Shown: positions 5,418 through 12,104, counted from the stretch's first letter. The stretch: DNA of 12,104 nt from an uncultured Clostridia bacterium (GCA_934636425.1 CAKUAV010000094.1:1-12104), one strand, 5' to 3'. Notes: generated by a model from the letters alone, not told the origin. Translations and numbers: made by a program.

Positions 5418-7127
5418 TTACATCCGCTCGGGCGCGGCCACGCCGATCAGATTCAGCGCGGTGGCGATCACCTGGCGGGTGGCGCGGGTCAGCTCGAGAC
5501 GCGCGGCGCGAACGCCCATGTCGTCGTCGAGTATGCGGTTCTCATAGTAGAACTTGTTGAACGCCTGCGCCAGAGAGATAGAATAGCGCGTGATCATGGA
5601 CGGCTCGTTGCGGTCGGTCGCCTCGGCCACGAGCGCGGGGAACTGCTCGAGCAGGCGGATCACGTCCTGCGCTTCGGGGGTGGCCAGGCCGCTGTAGTCG
5701 CATTCAGCGTCGCATTCGCCGGCCTTGCGCAGCACGGAGCAGCTGCGGGCGTGGGTGTACTGGACGTAGGGGCCGGTCTCGCCGTCAAAGTTGAGCGCGC
5801 GATCCCACCAGAAGTCGATGTCCTTGATGCGGCTGTTGTACAGATCGAAGAACACGACCGCGCCGATGCCGACCTGCCGCGCCACTTCGTCCTTGTTTTC
5901 GAGATTCGGGCTCTTCTCGTCGATTATGGCGCGCGCCTTCTCGACGGCTTTGTTCAGCACGTCGTCCAGATAGACCACATGGCCCTTGCGCGTGGAGAGC
6001 GACTGTCCCTCGAACGACACCATGCCGAAGGCGACGTGAACGCAGTTCTTCGCCCAGTCATAGCCCATCAGCTCGAGCACCTTGAACAGCTGCCTGAAGT
6101 GCAGATCCTGCTGATAGGCGACGACGTACAGGCACTTTTCGAAATCATAGGTGTCCTTGCGGTAGAGCACGGCGGCCAGATCGCGCGTGGCGTAGAGCGA
6201 CGCGCCGTCCGAGCGCAGTATGATGAAGGGCGGCATATCGTAGGCCGACAGATCGACCACCTGCGCGCCGTCCGATTCGACCAGCAGGTGCTTTTCGCGC
6301 AGCTCGTTGACGACGCGATCCATCTTGTCCACATAGAAGCTCTCGCCGGCGTAGGAATCGAACTTCACGCCCAGCATATCGTAGACGCGCTCCGCGTCCT
6401 TGAGCGTGACCGACTTGAACCAGTTGAAGATCGACAGCGCTTCCTCGTCGCCGTCCTCGATCTTCTTGAACCACGCGCGGCCGACGTCGTTGAGCGATTC
6501 GTCCTTCTCGGCCTCGGCGTTGAAGCGGACGTACAGCTTGACCATCGCGTCCACGCCGCCGGCCTCGACCTCTTCCTTGTTGCCCCACATCTTGTAGGCG
6601 GCGATCATCTTGCCGAACTGCGTGCCCCAGTCGCCCAGATGGTTGATGCCCACGCACTTGTAGCCCATGAATTCGTACATGTGCTTGAGCGCGTTGCCGA
6701 TCATCGTGGTGGACAGATGGCCGATGTGGAAGCGCTTGGCGATGTTGATGGAGGAATAGTCCAGACAGATGGTCTTGCCCGCGCCGACGTCGCTGCCGCC
6801 GTATTTAAGCCCCTGGCGCTCGACGCTGTGCAGCACCTCCGCGGCGTAGGTGGCGCGGTCGATGTAGAAGTTCAGATAGCCCTTGACCGACTGCACTTCC
6901 TTCAGGAACGGCGCGTCTATGACGGCCTTGAGCGCGTCGGAAATCATCGGCGGAGCCTTGCGCAGCGTCTTGGCCAGCCTGAAGCACGGGAAGGCGTAAT
7001 CGCCCATGGCGGTGTCCGGCGGAATCTCGATGACCTGCGCGATGGCGTCCGCCGTCAGGCCGGTTTCGCCAAAGGCAATTTCCAGCGCCTTGACGATTTC
7101 ATTGGCGATGCTCTGTTTGAAATCCAT
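5418..7127 (-). CDS. argS: Arginyl-tRNA synthetase
   Basis: Class I aminoacyl-tRNA synthetase charging tRNA-Arg with arginine using ATP, in the cytosol. The 569-residue length is normal. Domains in order: N-terminal tRNA-contact (Add-1-like) domain with MGDYAFPCFRLAK (41-53); catalytic Rossmann core with SSINIAKRFHIGH (125-137, intact HIGH signature) and HLGDWGTQFGK (163-173); the LSTRKG loop (377-382), which replaces KMSKS as is usual in this ArgRS group; TGPYVQYTHAR (451-461) opening the anticodon-binding helical domain; and a C-terminus ending PERM. The frame is open 140 codons further upstream, but that part is antisense-like arginine-rich sequence inside the intergenic region and the GLUG gene. 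The ATG at 7127, with AGAGGGG about 5 nt upstream, matches the family start. No minus-strand T-run lies directly behind the stop; the first is at 5121. Confidence 0.97.
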   Translation of the reverse strand: MDFKQSIANEIVKALEIAFGETGLTADAIAQVIEIPPDTAMGDYAFPCFRLAKTLRKAPPMISDALKAVIDAPFLKEVQSVKGYLNFYIDRATYAAEVLHSVERQGLKYGGSDVGAGKTICLDYSSINIAKRFHIGHLSTTMIGNALKHMYEFMGYKCVGINHLGDWGTQFGKMIAAYKMWGNKEEVEAGGVDAMVKLYVRFNAEAEKDESLNDVGRAWFKKIEDGDEEALSIFNWFKSVTLKDAERVYDMLGVKFDSYAGESFYVDKMDRVVNELREKHLLVESDGAQVVDLSAYDMPPFIILRSDGASLYATRDLAAVLYRKDTYDFEKCLYVVAYQQDLHFRQLFKVLELMGYDWAKNCVHVAFGMVSFEGQSLSTRKGHVVYLDDVLNKAVEKARAIIDEKSPNLENKDEVARQVGIGAVVFFDLYNSRIKDIDFWWDRALNFDGETGPYVQYTHARSCSVLRKAGECDAECDYSGLATPEAQDVIRLLEQFPALVAEATDRNEPSMITRYSISLAQAFNKFYYENRILDDDMGVRAARLELTRATRQVIATALNLIGVAAPERM

Positions 7128-7167
7128 TTTAACCCCTCTATTCTCTCGGTATAATGCCATTGTGTCC

Positions 7168-7196
7168 ATTCTATCAGATAAACGCGGCCGTTTCGA
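7168..7196 (-). promoter_or_regulatory. Possible argS promoter
   Basis: On the minus strand, TCGAAA (7196-7191) and TAGAAT (7173-7168) are 17 nt apart, ahead of a leader of about 35 nt. Both boxes are imperfect. A TATACC (7153-7148) closer to the gene lacks a -35. No T-box signature was seen. Confidence 0.35.
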
Positions 7197-7254
7197 CCGG
7201 TTTTTCGTTATATCGCAATGGATTTGACGGTTTTTGAATCCGGAACTGAGTATA

Positions 7255-8271
7255 TCACAGTTGTGGGGCAAAATCAACCGTTTCGCCGGACAATCGCGCG
7301 GAGGTTTGGAAAATGAGGCTGATTGCGGCTTCTGTCGAGAGATCGCCCTGCGCCAGCGGCCGGCACGAGCCATCGCCGCGCCCGATCGGCCGGGACGCGC
7401 CGTCATGCCGGCAGGCGGCGATCTGCGCGCGGTCGGCGCACCAGCCGGAAACTTCGCCCATGTATTTCGCGCTCGATTCCACGGCGCCCGAAAAAGCGCA
7501 GCCATCGATGGCGCCGCCGAACAGCGCGCCCGCGATTCCGCCGACATACTCGGCGCGGGGCGCGCTCACCGTGCCGCCGCCCAGGCAGTTTTTCAGGCCG
7601 CCGTCATACAGAATCGCGCCGGTCAGTCCACCGCAGGGCGCGTCGCCCATGCTCGGACAGTTCACCGTTCCTGTGAAGAGGCAGTTCTCCATATCGCCCG
7701 AGGCAATCTGACCGGCCAGTCCGCCCGATCGCGCGGGAGAGTATACGTCGCACGCCAGCGCCGCGCATCGCCTTGCCGCGCCGGAAAGCGAGCCGCACAG
7801 CGCGCCGGCCGCCGTGCCCCACAGCTCGCGCGAGAAGATCGACGCGCGGCTGTTTGTGACGGCGCAGTCCTCGATCAGCCCCGCGCAGCGCCCGGCCAGA
7901 ACGCCCGCGTACGACGCGCCCTGCACGATAAAGCCGTCGAGGCTCAGATTGCGCACAGTGCCCTCCGGCGCAAGCGCGCCGAACAGGCCTGCCGTCTCCG
8001 CGCCGGTGATCACGCCGCCTGAAAGGGTATGTCCCTGTCCGTCGAACGTACCGGCGAAGGGATGCGCCGCGTCGCCGATGGGGATGAGCGGGCGCGTTAT
8101 TTCGATATCTGCCGTGAGCAGCGCGTGCGCGTCCGTCATTTCGCCGGACTCAACGCCCTGCGCGAAGGCGATCAGCCCCTCGCAGGAGCCTATGAGCACA
8201 TACTTTTCAGCGCGAGCCGGCAGAATGGGGAGCAGGAGCGCGGCGATGAGGAGCGCAATTTTCAGGATCAT
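7255..8271 (-). CDS. Secreted GLUG-motif repeat protein
   Basis: A 338-residue exported protein. Residues 1-21 form a Sec signal peptide (hydrophobic core KIALLIAALLLPIL, likely cut after ARA). A short pre-domain leads into FAGTFDGQGHTLSGG (72-86), the strand pattern that regularly precedes GLUG repeats in clostridial surface proteins. About six degenerate GLUG-type turns of 25-30 residues follow (about 93-280), each with a GGLAG/AGLFG/GGIAG turn and a following xxC strand (EDC, RRC, ENC, KNC, DGC), consistent with a beta-helix. There are 14 cysteines, unusually many for an exported protein. No LPXTG, choline-binding, SLH or dockerin module follows, so it is probably released or held by a partner. 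The ATG at 8271 has GAGGTG (8284-8279) at 7 nt; the frame extends 32 codons further up without a better start. Its role is unknown; adhesion or polysaccharide contact is a guess. Confidence 0.8.
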   Translation of the reverse strand: MILKIALLIAALLLPILPARAEKYVLIGSCEGLIAFAQGVESGEMTDAHALLTADIEITRPLIPIGDAAHPFAGTFDGQGHTLSGGVITGAETAGLFGALAPEGTVRNLSLDGFIVQGASYAGVLAGRCAGLIEDCAVTNSRASIFSRELWGTAAGALCGSLSGAARRCAALACDVYSPARSGGLAGQIASGDMENCLFTGTVNCPSMGDAPCGGLTGAILYDGGLKNCLGGGTVSAPRAEYVGGIAGALFGGAIDGCAFSGAVESSAKYMGEVSGWCADRAQIAACRHDGASRPIGRGDGSCRPLAQGDLSTEAAISLIFQTSARLSGETVDFAPQL

Positions 8272-8402
8272 GGCGGCACACCTCGCAAAAAGTGAGATTG
8301 CTAAGAAGTGTATTGTATGGGCCGGCGGGCTATGCCGCTCATCGTGCGACACGCATTGCGGTGACAATCAGGGGATGCGTATAAATAGAGGAAAACAGCC
8401 GC

Positions 8403-8431
8403 TTGACAGAAGTGTAAAACTTGGCTATACT
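8403..8431 (+). promoter_or_regulatory. Consensus sigma-A promoter of the sugar-catabolic operon
   Basis: A perfect TTGACA (8403-8408), 17-nt spacer and TATACT (8426-8431): the strongest promoter in the window. The start point would be near 8438, leaving a leader of about 154 nt before the first ATG. Confidence 0.85.
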
Positions 8432-8525
8432 GTTAGCAGACAGAGATAAATCGGCGCGCAATTCGCCTTTTCCGCAGGGTCTCGAACGAGCCGGAAACGG
8501 CGGCGCGAAACGGTTTATGGTCTGA

Positions 8526-8565
8526 AAAAAACGCTTTGAATGGCCGGAAGCTGAAGACGCTTTCG
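8526..8565 (+). promoter_or_regulatory. Two cre/LacI-type operator candidates in the operon leader
   Basis: TGAAGACGCTTTCG (8552-8565) matches the CcpA cre consensus TGWAARCGYTWWCW at 12 of 14 positions. AAAAAACGCTTTGA (8526-8539) matches at 11 of 14. They share ACGCTTT and each is followed within about 10 nt by CCGGAA, so they form an imperfect direct repeat about 26-28 nt apart. Lying 90-130 nt downstream of the start point, they would act by roadblock. A local LacI-family regulator would recognise similar CG-centred palindromes, so CcpA is not proven. Confidence 0.45.
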
Positions 8566-8591
8566 CGCCGGAAATTATGGAGGTTATGACA

Positions 8592-9437
8592 ATGAGCAAG
8601 TTCCCGATTGGCGTCATGCTGGAATCCTTCCACAAGCCCGCCGCCGAGGCGATGGACATCGCGCAGTCTCTGGGCGCGCAGGGCCTGCAGGTTTACGCAA
8701 CCCCCAGCGCGCTGGAGAGCAAGGGCATTTCCACGCCCGCCGCGCAGAAGGAATTTTTCAAGATGGTCAAGGATCACGGCCTGGTCATCTCCGCGCTGTG
8801 CGGCGATCTGGGTCACGGCTTCGGCAACGCCGAGCTGAATCCCGATCTGATCGAGAAGTCGAAGCGCATACTCGATCTGGCCATGACGTTTGAAACCAAT
8901 GTCGTCACCACGCATATCGGCGTCGTGCCGACCGATCCCAGCCATCCGCGCTACAAGATCATGCAGGACGCCTGCGGCGAGCTGGCCGCCTATGCCGACA
9001 CGCTGGGCGCGCATTTCGCCATCGAGACCGGCCCCGAGACCTCTCTGGTGCTCAAGGGCTTCCTGGATTCGCTCCATTCCACCGGCGTGGCCGTCAACCT
9101 CGACCCGGCCAATCTGGTCATGGTCACCGGCGACGATCCGGTCAAGGCCGTGCATAACCTCAAGGACTATATCGTCCACACCCACGCCAAGGACGGCCGC
9201 AAGCTGGACAACCGCGATCCCGAGGTCATCTACGGCCTGCGCCCCGGCGATCCGCTGGTCACCAATCCCGCCTTCATCGAGCTGGCGCTGGGCGACGGCG
9301 ACGTGCCCTTCCCGGCCTATTTGAAGGCGCTGGAGGAGATCGGCTACAAGGGCTTTTTGACCATAGAGCGCGAAGTGGGCGACAATCCCACCGCGGACAT
9401 TGAAAAGGCCGTCCACTTCCTGCGCGGCATGATGTGA
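8592..9437 (+). CDS. Sugar phosphate isomerase/epimerase-like TIM-barrel protein (AP_endonuc_2 fold), operon gene 1
   Basis: A 281-residue cytosolic (beta/alpha)8 enzyme of the xylose-isomerase-like group that includes IolE, IolI and the C-glycoside or 3-keto-sugar lyases. The metal-binding ring is visible: E145 in AIETGPE, D171 in VNLDPANL, H198 in HTHAKDG (196-202) and E259 in TIEREVG (257-263), plus the GDGDVPF turn (234-240). Members isomerise or dehydrate keto-sugars or cyclitols using Mn or similar metals; the exact substrate is not deducible. Three in-frame ATGs exist (8577, 8586, 8592). The third is chosen because GGAGG (8579-8583) lies 8 nt before it and the family N-terminus starts there. 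It heads a three-gene operon; the next start is 15 nt after its stop. Codon choice in the operon favours GCC, CTG, ATC and GGC, suggesting high expression. Confidence 0.92.
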   Translation: MSKFPIGVMLESFHKPAAEAMDIAQSLGAQGLQVYATPSALESKGISTPAAQKEFFKMVKDHGLVISALCGDLGHGFGNAELNPDLIEKSKRILDLAMTFETNVVTTHIGVVPTDPSHPRYKIMQDACGELAAYADTLGAHFAIETGPETSLVLKGFLDSLHSTGVAVNLDPANLVMVTGDDPVKAVHNLKDYIVHTHAKDGRKLDNRDPEVIYGLRPGDPLVTNPAFIELALGDGDVPFPAYLKALEEIGYKGFLTIEREVGDNPTADIEKAVHFLRGMM

Positions 9438-9452
9438 GGAGCGTGAATACAA

Positions 9453-10526
9453 ATGGATAAGCTGAAGGTTGCGGTGATCGGCAACGGCGGCATTTCTGGC
9501 GTGCACCTGAGGGGCTACAGCCTCAATCCCGATGTGGAAATCTATGCGCTGTGCGACATCAACGAGGAGCGCCTCAATCGCCGCGGCGACGAATATCACG
9601 TCGATCCCGCGCGCCGCTTCACCGATGTGAACGAAATGCTCGCCGCCTGCCCGGAGATCGAGGCGGTCAGCGTGTGCACCTGGAACGCGGCTCACGCCCA
9701 GTGCGCCATCGCCGCGCTCAACGCCGGCAAGCATGTGCTGTGCGAAAAGCCCATGGCCATGACCGTTGAAGAGGCCGAGGCCATGCAGGCGGCCGCCGAG
9801 AAGAACAACAGGCTGCTCATGATCGGCTTTGTGCGCCGCTTCGGCAACGACTGCGCCATCATGAAGGACTTTATCGACAACGGCTATTTCGGCGATATCT
9901 ACTATGCCAAGGCCACCTATCTGCGCCGCAAGGGCTGTCCGGGCGGCTGGTTTGGCGACAAGGCCCGCTCCGGCGGCGGCCCGCTGATCGATCTGGGTGT
10001 TCACATCATCGATCTGTGCCGCTATCTGATGGGCAACCCCAAGCCCGTGTCGGTTTATGGCGCGACGTTCAACAAGCTGGGCAACCGCAGCAACATCAAG
10101 AGCCAGGCCGGCTATGTCTCCCAGACGAAGGAGAACGAGGACATATTCAACGTCGAGGATCTGGCCACGGCCATGATTCGCTTCGACAACGGCAGCGTGC
10201 TGCAGATCGAGGCCAGCTTCAGCCTGAACATCGAGAAGGACGAGGGCGTGCTGCAGTTCTTCGGCACCAAGGCGGGCGCGAAGCTCGATCCCGAGCTGAC
10301 CATCTACAGCGAAATGGACGACTACATGACCAACGTCAAGCTGGCCAATTCCACGGCATTGAGCTTCGACGGTCTGTTTGAAAACGAAATCAACCACTTT
10401 GTGGAGTGCGTGCGCACAGGCAAGCCCTGCCGCAATCCCGCGCAGGACGGCGTGACGCTGATGAAGATACTCACCGGCATATACAAGTCCGCCGAGACCG
10501 GCCACGAAGTGCTCATCAACGACTGA
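9453..10526 (+). CDS. Gfo/Idh/MocA-family NAD(P)-dependent oxidoreductase
   Basis: A 357-residue cytosolic dehydrogenase. Its N-terminal Rossmann domain has VAVIGNGGISG (7-17, the GxGxxG nucleotide-binding turn), the acidic residue of CDI (34-36) after the second strand, and the hallmark HVLCEKPMA (94-102, catalytic-site K99). The C-terminal substrate domain has GGGPLIDLGVHIIDLCRYLMG-type sequence beginning near 174, with D180 and H184 in the catalytic positions. Relatives include inositol 2-dehydrogenase (IolG) and dehydrogenases acting at C3 of glucosides. An extended CPGGWFGD segment (162-169) and a long insert around 205-235 may shape the pocket. An AGGAG site overlapping the upstream stop lies about 11 nt before the ATG. 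Position between two TIM-barrel isomerases suggests one pathway: oxidise the ring, then isomerise or eliminate. The family is certain; the substrate is unknown. Confidence 0.95.
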   Translation: MDKLKVAVIGNGGISGVHLRGYSLNPDVEIYALCDINEERLNRRGDEYHVDPARRFTDVNEMLAACPEIEAVSVCTWNAAHAQCAIAALNAGKHVLCEKPMAMTVEEAEAMQAAAEKNNRLLMIGFVRRFGNDCAIMKDFIDNGYFGDIYYAKATYLRRKGCPGGWFGDKARSGGGPLIDLGVHIIDLCRYLMGNPKPVSVYGATFNKLGNRSNIKSQAGYVSQTKENEDIFNVEDLATAMIRFDNGSVLQIEASFSLNIEKDEGVLQFFGTKAGAKLDPELTIYSEMDDYMTNVKLANSTALSFDGLFENEINHFVECVRTGKPCRNPAQDGVTLMKILTGIYKSAETGHEVLIND

Positions 10527-10541
10527 CGGGAGGGCAAAAAC

Positions 10542-11399
10542 ATGAAAATCGGCGTGAGCAGCTATTCCTTCAGCAAGTACATGAAGGCGAGCGGCTGCAA
10601 TTATCTGGATATCTGCGATCTGGCCAAGGAAATGGGCTTTGACGGAATCGAGTTCACCGACCTCCTGCCCGAGGTGAGCGGCTGTGACGCCATGACGGCC
10701 GCCAAACAGATCCGCGAGCACTGCGAGAAGATCGGCCTGGAAATCGCGGCGCACACCATCGGCGCGAACTTCCTCAAGGACGATCCCGAGGCGGAGGTTG
10801 AGCGCGTCAAGGCGCTGGTGGACGTCGCCGCCGAGCTGGGCGCGCCCGTGTTGCGCCACGACGCGTGCTGGGCGCCCGCCGTGCAGGGAAACGGCTATAC
10901 CTGGCGCGACGCGGTCAAGACCATCGCCCCCTACATTCGCCGCGTGACCGAGTACGCCGCGACCAGGGGCGTCAAGACCTGCACCGAGAACCACGGCTTC
11001 TTCATTCAGGATCCCGAGCGCGTTGAAGCGCTGATCCGCGAGGTCAATCATCCCAATTACGGCTGGCTGGTGGATATGGGCAACTTCATCTGCGCCGACT
11101 GCGACAGCATTCAGGCCGTGGCTGTGGCCGCGCCCTACGCCTTCCACGTCCATGCCAAGGATTTCCTCTATAAGCCCGGCACGCAGCCCTGCCCCGGCGA
11201 CGGCTGGTTCCAGACGCGCGGCGGCAACCATGTGCGCGGCACGATCGTCGGCCACGGCGTAATTCCGGTGGCGCAGTGCGCGCAGATGCTCAAGAAGGCG
11301 GGTTACGACGGCTATCTGTCGCTCGAGTTCGAGGGCATGGAGGACAACCTGACGGCGCTCAAGGCCGGATTGGCCTACCTGCGCCGCGTGACCGAATAA
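10542..11399 (+). CDS. Sugar phosphate isomerase/epimerase-like TIM-barrel protein, operon gene 3
   Basis: A 285-residue enzyme of the same AP_endonuc_2/xylose-isomerase-like fold as the first operon gene, but clearly a different subgroup: the N-terminus MKIGVSSYSFSKYMK and the metal-site contexts differ. Likely metal ligands are E149 in CTENHGFF (147-154), D178 in LVDMGNF (176-182), H204 in HVHAKDF (202-208) and E262 in LSLEFEG (259-265). It contains several extra cysteines (C47, C109, C147, C184, C187). The substrate was not identified; such paired barrels next to a Gfo/Idh/MocA enzyme occur in inositol, levoglucosan and C-glycoside catabolism. GGGAGG lies 8 nt before the ATG and 15 nt separate it from the preceding stop. 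A terminator follows, so the operon seems to end here without transporter or kinase. Confidence 0.92.
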   Translation: MKIGVSSYSFSKYMKASGCNYLDICDLAKEMGFDGIEFTDLLPEVSGCDAMTAAKQIREHCEKIGLEIAAHTIGANFLKDDPEAEVERVKALVDVAAELGAPVLRHDACWAPAVQGNGYTWRDAVKTIAPYIRRVTEYAATRGVKTCTENHGFFIQDPERVEALIREVNHPNYGWLVDMGNFICADCDSIQAVAVAAPYAFHVHAKDFLYKPGTQPCPGDGWFQTRGGNHVRGTIVGHGVIPVAQCAQMLKKAGYDGYLSLEFEGMEDNLTALKAGLAYLRRVTE

Positions 11400-11420
11400 T
11401 TCGAAATAATTGCAAAATTG

Positions 11421-11452
11421 ACCGGGGCGCAGCGTTTTGCGCTCCGGTTTTC
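11421..11452 (+). terminator. Terminator of the three-gene sugar operon
   Basis: An 11-bp stem, ACCGGGGCGCA / TGCGCTCCGGT (one G-U pair), with a 6-nt loop and a TTTTC tail lies 21 nt after the last stop codon. Confidence 0.8.
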
Positions 11453-11541
11453 GCATGGAGTAAGAGATATTATTTGAAGCGATCCGCGAAAAGGGTGTGA
11501 TCGTCGCTCGCTTCGCGCTGGATGCGGCGCTGATCGGGTGA

Positions 11542-11756
11542 CGGCTCGTGTGCGATGATTTTTCATCCTCAGTACAGGCCTGCTCGGTGGGGTGCTGCAA
11601 AAGTTCGTCAATTATCGCATCAAGGCGGCCTTTTACGGCGATTACGCGTGTCATACCGACAAGCCGCGAGAGTTTCTCCGCAAGCCCAACGGGAGCGACG
11701 GCTTTTTCCTTGCCAAGCCGCGCGAGAAAGCGATTGAAACGCCGGTCAGAAAATGA
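11542..11756 (+). pseudogene. Decayed DUF4180-type gene (3' portion)
   Basis: Bases 11559-11756 encode 65 residues plus a stop that follow the C-terminal half of DUF4180 proteins: FFILSTGLLGGVLQKFVNYR, then IKAAFYGDY, then KPREFLRKPNGSDGFF and an EKAIE ending. The conserved aspartates just before FF lie in another frame (RLVCDD, 11542-11558). Joining them requires one extra T in the T-run at 11558-11562, so this is a -1 frameshift. In that upstream frame a stop stands at 11539-11541, and only a short possible relic (EKGVIVARFALDAALIG, about 11491-11538) precedes it. Intact members have about 115-120 residues, so roughly the first third is eroded or deleted. No promoter or ribosome-binding site is visible. 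Function is unknown even for intact members. Identification is from remembered family pattern. Confidence 0.65.
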
Positions 11757-11918
11757 ACGAGCCCGCAGCGCCGTGAAAGGCTGCGGACGTTCAAATGCCA
11801 GTTTTGCGGCTCGAAGAATTTCCGAGCGATCATAACTGCACTGAAGCTGAATTTATGGGGATTTTGAGTGCGCGTTGGGAGCGGCTGAAATGACAGGTTT
11901 TGAGCGCCATTGCAGAAA

Positions 11919-11947
11919 ATGCGCATTTCCATTTTTGAAATGCGCGT
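11919..11947. repeat. Isolated 11-bp inverted repeat
   Basis: ATGCGCATTTC / GAAATGCGCGT (11919-11929 and 11937-11947, one G-U pair) around a 7-nt T-rich loop. On the minus strand it is followed by ATTTTCTG, so it could be a second, weaker terminator behind the right-edge gene. The stretch 11757-11957 contains no convincing gene; a second hairpin (CCGCAGC / GCTGCGG, 11763-11786) directly follows the DUF4180 relic and may be its old terminator. Confidence 0.45.
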
Positions 11948-11957
11948 AGAGAACCAT

Positions 11958-11993
11958 AAAAGCTCCGCCGCTTCATGTGAAAAACGGCAGAGC
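11958..11993 (-). terminator. Intrinsic terminator of the right-edge minus-strand gene
   Basis: GCTCCGCCG / CGGCAGAGC (11962-11970 and 11985-11993, eight of nine pairs) with a 14-nt loop. On the minus strand it is followed by TTTTAT. It lies 14 nt beyond the TAA at 12010-12008. Confidence 0.7.
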
Positions 11994-12007
11994 ATTGAAT
12001 GTGACGA

Positions 12008-12104
12008 TTATCGGCGCTTGACAGGTTCGTCCTCGTCCGGCAGATGGAGCGTCAGCGCCCTCGCGGAAGGCCGAATCGGCCAGGCGCATGGCGTGGCCGA
12101 CATA
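12008..12104 (-). CDS. C-terminal end of an unidentified minus-strand gene (partial)
   Basis: The frame ending in TAA (12010-12008) is open to the window edge and gives about 31 residues ending LHLPDEDEPVKRR. This charged tail is too short for family assignment. The choice of this frame rests mainly on the terminator placed just behind the stop. A competing minus frame (beginning YVGHAMRLADSAFREG) also looks protein-like at first, but would end inside the terminator loop; a frameshift between the two cannot be excluded. The gene start and identity lie outside the window. Confidence 0.45.
   Translation of the reverse strand, partial: MSATPCAWPIRPSARALTLHLPDEDEPVKRR

Noticed and set aside
5109..5547. 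Small open frames on both strands in the lipoprotein-argS gap
   Set aside because: No ribosome-binding sites, Arg/Ala/Ser-rich composition, and they cross strong terminator hairpins.
5751..7154. A 467-codon plus-strand open frame opposite argS
   Set aside because: Shadow of the argS codon pattern; the translation has no domain logic, and argS motifs on the other strand are complete.
7128..7547. 140-codon N-terminal extension of argS and 85-codon extension of trmO (2147-2401)
   Set aside because: Both run through promoter or intergenic sequence or neighbouring genes, have no family similarity, and well-placed internal ATGs with ribosome-binding sites match the family N-termini.
8433..11654. 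A 1073-codon open frame on the minus strand opposite the whole sugar operon
   Set aside because: It mirrors three genes with intact active-site motifs, ribosome-binding sites and a promoter. Its translation is Val/Ala/His/Gln-rich low-complexity sequence that results from GC-rich third positions, and it crosses all gene boundaries.
11763..11867. Possible zinc-ribbon micro-ORF (FKCQFCGSKNF) behind the DUF4180 relic
   Set aside because: No start codon or ribosome-binding site, a single CxxC only, and the frame simply continues from the pseudogene stop; too little to call a gene.
12017..12045. TTGACA on the plus strand near the right edge as a promoter
   Set aside because: No -10 element at 16-18 nt spacing, and it lies inside the probable minus-strand coding end.

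Overview
The window reads as ordinary bacterial chromosome from a GC-rich, Gram-positive-type anaerobe, most likely a gut-associated member of the Clostridia. This is an inference, not a taxonomic proof. It rests on strong GGAGG/GAGGTG ribosome-binding sites, sigma-A promoters, several intrinsic terminators, CcpA-type (cre-like) operators, a SpoIIQ-like degenerate LytM protein, a GLUG-repeat secreted protein and a DUF4180 relic. I see no rRNA, tRNA, CRISPR array, integrase, transposase or phage gene.

Layout. Bases 1-3409 carry minus-strand genes: a Tet(M)-like ribosomal-protection GTPase (cut by the left edge) translationally coupled to trmO, a YfcE-type phosphodiesterase, and a small membrane-anchored protein with a degenerate LytM/M23 domain and a TTG start. 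A divergent promoter region follows. Bases 3520-5115 hold a plus-strand cysteine-rich orphan overlapping an MBL-fold hydrolase, then a small lipoprotein. Bases 5116-5417 are a non-coding convergent gap whose two terminators overlap, so the 3' ends of opposing transcripts probably overlap. Bases 5418-8271 are minus-strand argS and a secreted GLUG-repeat protein.

Bases 8403-11452 form the clearest transcription unit: a consensus promoter (TTGACA-17-TATACT), a leader of about 150 nt with two cre/LacI-type operator candidates, three genes (TIM-barrel isomerase/epimerase, Gfo/Idh/MocA oxidoreductase, second TIM-barrel isomerase/epimerase) and a terminator. This set fits catabolism of a sugar, inositol or glycoside by NAD(P)-dependent oxidation plus isomerisation or elimination, under carbon-catabolite control. 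The substrate cannot be read from the sequence.

Bases 11453-12104 are mostly decay: a frameshifted, N-terminally eroded DUF4180 gene, some hairpins, and the 3' end of a minus-strand gene with its own terminator entering from the right. Nothing here amounts to a clearly new system. The most interesting items are the sugar operon with its leader, the overlapping convergent 3' ends, and the trmO/Tet(M)-like coupling.
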